A DNA stretch of 64,000 bases from Siphonodentalium dalli (lineage: Eukaryota > Mollusca > Scaphopoda > Gadilida > Siphonodentaliidae). Below are positions 57,078-64,000 of this stretch, piece by piece. The position numbers were made by a program, and so were the translations under genes. Position 1 is the stretch's first letter. Each line of letters opens with the position of its first letter. The stretch is taken from assembly GCA_032622095.1 (NCBI GenBank), contig CP136066.1, forward strand, positions 172,917,164-172,981,163, in the 5' to 3' direction. The notes below the pieces were generated by a model. It had not been told where the DNA came from, ran no database searches, and worked only from the letters and a program-made list of their open reading frames with translations.

Positions 57078-57841
57078 TAGTGGGATACTACTCGCCTCGA
57101 CATTTTATAGGAGAGCTACTCGCCACTCGCCTATAATAATTTTAAGGGGAGCTCCTCATTGCTCACCAGTGATTTCCCACACGGAGAGGACTGGAACTGT
57201 GTTTATTTAATCAAATTGATGGTGTTTTTACTTTACACATGCACATATTTTAACCTATTGCTAATAAGGGACACAACTATCCTGTTAAAGTTGGTATTTT
57301 ACCATTATAACCATAAATATTTGGGTTTTTAAAGGTTTTGTCACTGGTTTTGTTGGCATATTTTTCAGCCATGTGCTTTGTTTATTTTGTGTGGGTGTAC
57401 TTGATCAGCGTTCTCTCAGTTCCGGTGCAGACACAATGAGAGACCCTTACCCTGCCAACAACACATTATTTAGTCGAATTTACAAGATTTTCATAAATTT
57501 TGGGGGTGGGTGTCCGAGACCTGGGTGGAAAAAACTTACGGTCCCGGGTGGATGTCCCAGATCTGGGTGGAAAAAACTTACGCTCCCGGGGTGGTGGGTC
57601 CCCAAAACTGAAAAACACAAAATTTCCACCTTGTATCCGTAATCCCCCCCTGATAAATCTGGAAATACAACTAAACACTTGATCTAGTTTGGAAAAATCA
57701 ATAAAATAAAATACATAAAATTGCTAATGGAACACATTCTAAGCTTTATCCGCCAGATAAATGTGTATTGTTTTCAATACCGCACAAAATGACACCCAGA
57801 AATATCTGCAACTCTGTAATTTTTGCTGCGGAGATTTGCAT

Positions 57842-57868
57842 CTGGGACTAATGTTATATTAGTCCCAG
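57842..57868. repeat. 27-bp hairpin inserted in MITE M1 copy 2
   Basis: ctgggactaat-gttat-attagtcccag interrupts 'gatttgcat...ccatgg', which is continuous in copy 1. Confidence 0.65.
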
Positions 57869-57909
57869 TTTCCATGGAAATGCCCATTCAAAATTGACCT
57901 CCTCCTTAA

Positions 57910-60045
57910 AACATTCTTGTAAATTAATAGAAATGCACGTACAGCAAGGATTTCGACAGCTATACGACACAGACTGATCACATAATGCCAGAATCGTGTT
58001 CAAATCGGTCCAAAAATGATCAGTTTCCCCATTACTGCCAGATTTTCGTGGGACTATTTTGTCTACCGGTACCGTAGTATTATACATATGTATCTCATAT
58101 TTCATTGACATGTGAATGTAACAATTCACGGAGACAACTAATGCACCTCAATACAGCTTGTTCTCCTGAAAATAAGCTCATATTAATTAACTTATTCCAA
58201 AAACATAAATACGCCCATATCGGCATTATTTGAATCTGAATTACACTCTATATATGAACCTAAATCGACTTACCAGATGTACGAGCTCTTTATAATATGT
58301 TTTCACTGTGATCCGCACCATAAAACGAGTATAAGTCAACTATATGGGCTTATTTCTGAATTAAAAAAATCCCAATATGAACCTATTATATTTAGGTCCA
58401 GTACGAACCTATTTGCATCATGATATGTTGCTCATTAACAGTGAGTTCAATTGTTTTATACGGTATGAGTTGCATGATTCGCTCATTATCCATTCGATAT
58501 TATTAGATTATTTTAATTGCAGTCAGCATTTTAATCGGTGCTATGATAGATGTGATAGGCAACTCAGGATGAGATTGGCCGACAACACCCGGGCCGAAAA
58601 TCTTGCCATTCAGATAGTAACATTGTCAAATCAATAAGAATATTTATTACACTCAATTGGTTTATTTTTGCGAAATGCAGTAAAATGCAGAAGGTTGCAA
58701 AGCGTTCAATAACAAAAACGGTCTTGTCTTGTCCTTGGACAAAAAAACGATTACTCAGACAACGTTCTTGGCGATTCAACTGTAACAGAAAATGTCTTCA
58801 CTAAATTATTAGGTTTAGTCTCCACTAATCACTATAGTACGTTCGTTCGTTTAAATAAAGCAATATCGACTCAAATTTTACTATTCTACAAGTTACAATC
58901 TTCAGAATGTGCACGAACGTAGAACAACACAATTGTGTGCACATGTGACGCGGTGTCACCTGGCTGGATCCGTCATATATACAGTTTAAACCTGCATTGA
59001 CGGTCCAGCCAAACCGGATCTAAGGAGTCGTTTGTGGTCGTTCAGTGGCTGGCTGATTCGGTGAGAGAGCATTCACTCAAACTACCCAGTTACAAAGCGG
59101 ACCACAAGCAGGCCTGTATATATTTACTATTAAGATACGTGTAGCTTATAACTATCCAATCATTGCAAACATTTCTTATCTCGATTAATTTCAAATTATG
59201 TAGATCGTGACACTCTTTGCTTTCGTGGGTTAAGTTATATGTTCAATGTGTTTATTTTCCATTGAAACATGTCCTCCACATACCTGATGGTCCAATACTA
59301 GTTATACTGCTGAACCAGTGACTCGCAAATCCTGACATATATACATATATTTAGTTTGATTAGTCAACTCCTAACCGTAATTAATATATTGACTACCCAG
59401 ATAAGTGTTTTCCAAACAGTATTGTTTCCCCCAGATTCTGTATACTTATGACAATCACAACAAAAATCATATGTCGATCATATGTTCCGACATGCAGAAT
59501 CGAAATTGATCACAAATTCCGAGATACCGGCTTGTATAGGATCAGAAAAACGTAAGAACCTTGCCTAGATACCTAATTCCTGTTAACACAGTTCCGTTTG
59601 ATCACAGAAACGTGCGATTGATCATCAGTAGAAAAAAACGCTTATTACAATTCTAAGAGCGTCTTCAGTAATCTGTCATCTCGCCATCTCGAGCGCTGAT
59701 GATTCTAATGCAGGTTTTTCGCTGGAAACATAAAAAGCCCCGACGGCAGATGGCAATCTTCAACAGATATCGGAGCTAGACTCTCTGTCGCCAGTAACAT
59801 CAATTTAATTTCGATCGGGAAGCCCGGAGAGTGCTAGAGAATGGAGAGAAGACCGGATCGGGTTTACATCGCCGGTATATGATCACGACAACGGTGGCTT
59901 TGGGTTTCACCGACCTGCTCTATGTTTATAAGCTTACCAGACGAACGACACCAAAGTAAACCCCGATCGTTCACGTCTACTTTTACTTTAGATACATATT
60001 AATCCGAATTAACGCTCCTAAATTACTATTTGTTTGGCTTCGGGT
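57910..60045. other. No gene recognised
   Basis: Low-copy sequence. 58900-59110 and 59650-59960 are somewhat GC-richer, but no coding or RNA structure could be supported. Confidence 0.4.
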
Positions 60046-60165
60046 GTACAACATATTCGATTCGAGTCGAGGAACCCACCAATCGAAGCTCAAAGTTATA
60101 AGATATCGATTTTTGAAATATGTTATTTTTCACCACCTGGCATATTTGGCGGCCTAGCAAATATT
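60046..60165 (+). repeat. Dispersed repeat G, copy 2
   Basis: Continuous version of the repeat split at 36890-37345: 'ttcgagtcgaggaacccacc' through 'tatttggcggcctagcaaat'. Confidence 0.65.
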
Positions 60166-60169
60166 CGAC

Positions 60170-60845
60170 GAGCCGACCGACATCCTCTTCCATTCAATTA
60201 GTGCTCACTCAGTCATATCTCACCTCACAGCACAGATGTCTCTGGTAGCACAAATCATTTGTGGAAAGTTTAATCAAAATCAAAATAAATATCTCCGAAA
60301 ATATTACAGAATATATTAGGGGGGACTTTCTTTTTTGAGGTGTTTAGATAAGACGTATTTAGTGTGGTTGGGTCTATTGTTCCAATACCTGCATGTGCCC
60401 CGACCTACACTGTACTGATACTGAACAATCATGTAACCCTTTCTATGCTAACGCATCAATGACGAGTACATATAATTATCCCATGTGAAATGTTGAGATA
60501 ATAAGATATAGGTCGTTTGTTGATTATCTAAACATTTCCCTCAATAAATATGACTCCCTCTGTACTTTTAGTTATCTGTCGTCTGCTTATATTACCTGTA
60601 CATCCATGCAAATCAATAACAGACCATTCCGATGGACACTTTTTTAACTGACTGGGAGAATCCAGTTAGTATAGTTAGGGTTAGTGTAACCCAAAAAGGA
60701 ACACAGCACAAAAACATATTACATATATAACAGTGTGGGGCACAATGGATCGGGACACACGCTATATAACCCATTAGAGCCTCCCCCTGCAACAGTTGCT
60801 AATGGATAGGGCGGTGTGATACAGGAACATATAGTCAAACTCCAC
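60170..60845. other. No gene recognised
   Basis: Low-copy AT-rich sequence up to repeat R7 copy 2. Confidence 0.4.
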
Positions 60846-60847
60846 GC

Positions 60848-61162
60848 AACGCCCTCTACGTTATCATGGCACTGCGATAGATCGCTGCCGGAAGGATGGT
60901 AATGTGCGGACGGATACATCTATTTTTATTTATCGTCGGAACTATATTTAGTCACCTATATATTATCTTATTTGACCACCACAAGTTTGCAATAATGGTA
61001 ATTTTTCGGTATTGATAGGAACAATATGAACTGAGCAAGACATAGACAATAATAATCCTAAAACATAAGAACTAAGATCATGTCAGAAATCCTTACCCAA
61101 TGTCCTTGTGGCAGTGGTATCTCAGCGGAGGGATGGGAGATAACTCTGCCTGACGTTTGGAA
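60848..61162 (+). repeat. Dispersed repeat R7, copy 2
   Basis: Homologue of 7477-7780, starting at 'cgccctctacgttat' and ending near 'cctgacgtttgg'. Confidence 0.8.
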
Positions 61163-61197
61163 CAAAGTGAATGAATTATCATAAACGAACACATAAA

Positions 61198-62550
61198 GGT
61201 TACACTGGTGTAAATAAGGTTCGGAGAGACCTCTAGCGGATGCGGGAGGAATATATAGGAGAGAATAAAATAGACACTGGGCCCTGATTGGGCAATAGCC
61301 TTGTGTGCTTTTTGCATAAAAAAATCATCACACCTCTTCCCTATGATTTCCCATAGGTAAGATAGCCATTGGCACAGGAATTAACCCTTTGTAGTGAAGT
61401 TTGAATTTGTTGGTGTGGTCTAAAATATGACAGTATTTTTTTATGCGGATCTGACACTAGTTACGAAAACACAAGATTTAAAGGCGAATTCCCTGCTAGA
61501 CAGATATGATTTTTTTGTGTAAAAAGTTTCCCGAAATGTCAATTTTTCAGATTAAAAAAAAAAATTGGACCCATGGTTCATATAGCCAACAGCATACGCT
61601 AAAACGTTAGCACTGAGGCCTATGGAAAACATTTACACCAGTGTAACCTAAAGGGAAAAATGAACTTTTTGGCATTTTTGATTCCTGGGAGTCACTTTAA
61701 AGTATTTTAATGCATTTTTCACAGCCTGGTCTTTCAGTCCAATGAATCTCCCATGCATGGTGTGGCTATTCTTGCTGCTGATGTCTTCTTTCACTTCCAT
61801 CGGCCAAAAAAATGGTATGATTTTTCATAAAAAATGCCAATTTTTCAAGGTATTTTCAAAAAATTTCAAGGTGGTAATTGTGACATGATAATGCAAATTA
61901 CCCATTACATGAGCATGTCAATGACACACATACCAATTGTTATAAGAAGCTAATCTAACAAGTATTTTGGATTTTATAGCCAGTGATATACAGATATATA
62001 TAATAAAAGTGTCTCATTTTCACTGGTGGGTATGGCCATTTGAAGGTTAATAGCACTAAAACTTGGACACATTTAAGAAAATGCTTCAGCATTTCAAAGA
62101 GAGCATATCTTTGTTCAACTAATTCAATATACACCCACATCCAGTTATCTTGGATCACCCTTGCAGACCTGAAAATGTCATATTTTAGTCTTCCATGTGC
62201 TGATAAAGTCATGTGCTTGATGCTCAGCTGATCAGATCTGGACTCAATGACCTCACATCACCAGAAGTTCTCTCATGGAAAGGATCTTGTACAGTCTTCC
62301 ATAGCTGATCCAAGTTTGCAACACCAGACCCCAAAAACTGTGTGAAAATGGGGCCTGAATATGACTTGTGGTGGAAAAATGTGCTTTTTTGATGAATAAT
62401 GTGTTACTAAGAGTGGGGTTAAATTGTGTGTGATAAATAAAGAACCACAGAAGTGATATTATTTTTGAACACATTTTTTTCATTCATGGGCAATTCTGAA
62501 AAAATGTAGGGTGTTACAATTATTCCGCGAAAAAGCGGGCTATCGCTTTA
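61198..62550 (+). repeat. 1353-bp tandem unit 1
   Basis: Starts GGTTACACTGGTGTAAATAA and ends 'gcgggctatcgcttta'. Sequence to its left is unrelated to the end of the other units, so the array begins here. Within the unit, 61198-61215 is mirrored by atttacaccagtgtaacc at 61631-61648, giving an internal 451-bp TIR module. By eye it is identical to unit 2 wherever compared, and translated frames over most of the unit are identical. Confidence 0.95.
62224..62403 (-). other. Protein-like open frame inside the tandem unit
   Basis: A 59-codon stop-to-stop frame on the minus strand, read as ...GPIFTQFLGSGVANLDQLWK... and ending SLSPDLIS-stop. The adjacent frame (61955-62212, minus) also has ordinary amino-acid composition (HGRLKYDIFRSARVIQDNW). 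This suggests a decayed coding segment with a frameshift near 62220. No family recognised. Repeated identically at 63577-63756. Confidence 0.3.
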
Positions 62551-63903
62551 GGTTACACTGGTGTAAATAAGGTTCGGAGAGACCTCTAGCGGATGCGGGA
62601 GGAATATATAGGAGAGAATAAAATAGACACTGGGCCCTGATTGGGCAATAGCCTTGTGTGCTTTTTGCATAAAAAAATCATCACACCTCTTCCCTATGAT
62701 TTCCCATAGGTAAGATAGCCATTGGCACAGGAATTAACCCTTTGTAGTGAAGTTTGAATTTGTTGGTGTGGTCTAAAATATGACAGTATTTTTTTATGCG
62801 GATCTGACACTAGTTACGAAAACACAAGATTTAAAGGCGAATTCCCTGCTAGACAGATATGATTTTTTTGTGTAAAAAGTTTCCCGAAATGTCAATTTTT
62901 CAGATTAAAAAAAAAAATTGGACCCATGGTTCATATAGCCAACAGCATACGCTAAAACGTTAGCACTGAGGCCTATGGAAAACATTTACACCAGTGTAAC
63001 CTAAAGGGAAAAATGAACTTTTTGGCATTTTTGATTCCTGGGAGTCACTTTAAAGTATTTTAATGCATTTTTCACAGCCTGGTCTTTCAGTCCAATGAAT
63101 CTCCCATGCATGGTGTGGCTATTCTTGCTGCTGATGTCTTCTTTCACTTCCATCGGCCAAAAAAATGGTATGATTTTTCATAAAAAATGCCAATTTTTCA
63201 AGGTATTTTCAAAAAATTTCAAGGTGGTAATTGTGACATGATAATGCAAATTACCCATTACATGAGCATGTCAATGACACACATACCAATTGTTATAAGA
63301 AGCTAATCTAACAAGTATTTTGGATTTTATAGCCAGTGATATACAGATATATATAATAAAAGTGTCTCATTTTCACTGGTGGGTATGGCCATTTGAAGGT
63401 TAATAGCACTAAAACTTGGACACATTTAAGAAAATGCTTCAGCATTTCAAAGAGAGCATATCTTTGTTCAACTAATTCAATATACACCCACATCCAGTTA
63501 TCTTGGATCACCCTTGCAGACCTGAAAATGTCATATTTTAGTCTTCCATGTGCTGATAAAGTCATGTGCTTGATGCTCAGCTGATCAGATCTGGACTCAA
63601 TGACCTCACATCACCAGAAGTTCTCTCATGGAAAGGATCTTGTACAGTCTTCCATAGCTGATCCAAGTTTGCAACACCAGACCCCAAAAACTGTGTGAAA
63701 ATGGGGCCTGAATATGACTTGTGGTGGAAAAATGTGCTTTTTTGATGAATAATGTGTTACTAAGAGTGGGGTTAAATTGTGTGTGATAAATAAAGAACCA
63801 CAGAAGTGATATTATTTTTGAACACATTTTTTTCATTCATGGGCAATTCTGAAAAAATGTAGGGTGTTACAATTATTCCGCGAAAAAGCGGGCTATCGCT
63901 TTA
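62551..63903 (+). repeat. 1353-bp tandem unit 2
   Basis: Head-to-tail copy of unit 1 at an exact offset of 1353 bp. No difference was noticed between the two. Confidence 0.95.
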
Positions 63904-64000
63904 GGTTACACTGGTGTAAATAAGGTTCGGAGAGACCTCTAGCGGATGCGGGAGGAATATATAGGAGAGAATAAAATAGACACTGGGCCCTGATTGGGCA
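63904..64000 (+). repeat. 1353-bp tandem unit 3, cut by the window end
   Basis: The first 97 bp repeat the start of units 1 and 2 (ggttacactggtgtaaataa...ctgattgggca). Array length beyond this point is unknown. Confidence 0.95.

Larger units (their letters stand above)
56173..57652 (+). mobile_element. 1.48-kb hAT-type non-autonomous element
   Basis: Starts CAGGGGGGGGTCGG and ends CCCCCCCTG. The inverted similarity extends to 'ggatacaagg'. ATAAATC is present just outside both ends (56166-56172 and 57653-57659), 7 of an expected 8 bp. CAGGG...CCCTG ends indicate hAT. It contains repeated 'cctgggtggaaaaaactta' near 57521 and 57561, a fold-back at 56540-56675, and no transposase. Confidence 0.83.
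56001..57908 (+). mobile_element. TTAA-flanked MITE, family M1 copy 2, carrying a nested hAT-type element
   Basis: The left end is TTAAGGGGGAGGTCAAGTGA and the right end GACCTCCTCCTTAA. Removing 56173-57652 and one target duplication restores about 420 bp, collinear with 1081-1497. A 27-bp hairpin (57842-57868) is also extra relative to copy 1. Confidence 0.88.

Noticed and set aside
61383..61400. piggyBac end (ttaaccctttgtagtg) inside the 1353-bp unit
   Set aside because: No matching inverted end was found within the unit.

Overview
The window looks like animal nuclear DNA, most likely from a mollusc and probably a bivalve. It is AT-rich, has no operon-like coding, and its dispersed repeats are of the mollusc type. 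The main clues are a tRNA-derived SINE ending in a (CAAT)n tail (9583-9878 and a truncated copy near 40.7 kb), Pearl-like repeats with 'gaccttgaa...aaggtcaaggtca' cores and (ACAG)n ends (0.5 kb and 51.8-54.4 kb), and ~150-bp tandem monomers of the 'caccaaacttcatatggatc' type (45.6-46.8 kb). The assignment rests on recognised repeat style, not on a conserved host gene. I found no intact host gene, no functional tRNA or rRNA gene and no CRISPR array. It reads as a gene-poor stretch, or one very large intron, built from transposons.

Layout. 0-7 kb: Pearl-like repeat, TTAA-flanked MITEs, fold-backs and a 1.9-kb TIR element. 7-11 kb: dispersed repeats, an intact SINE with a 14-bp target duplication, and a hAT-type MITE with an exact 8-bp duplication. 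11.6-13.8 kb: a polypyrimidine block followed by a polypurine minisatellite. 15-19.4 kb: a palindrome of palindromes, a direct repeat pair and two more fold-backs. 20.3-23.9 kb: a 3.6-kb DNA transposon with perfect 53-bp TIRs. It carries a broken Mutator-like (MULE) transposase on the plus strand and, convergent to it, a broken C2H2 zinc-finger accessory gene on the minus strand. 24-31 kb: nested MITEs, including a piggyBac-like one that carries a double palindrome. 32.6-36.8 kb: a ~350-bp tandem array split by a 2.3-kb TIR element and a MITE. 37.5-38.5 kb: one GC-richer reading frame closed by a single internal TGA. 41-52 kb: minisatellites, more MITEs and tandem repeats. 51.8-54.4 kb: four Pearl-like units head to tail inside an (AT)n tract. 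56-57.9 kb: a hAT-type element inside a TTAA MITE. 61.2-64 kb: the start of a head-to-tail array of apparently identical 1353-bp units that runs off the window.

Nothing here works together as a host pathway. The coherent biology is transposon biology: non-autonomous elements with intact ends (TTAAAGG, piggyBac-like, hAT-like and MULE-like) sit next to one element that retains recognisable but dead transposase coding. All family assignments come from ends, target duplications and motifs read by eye; no database search was run.
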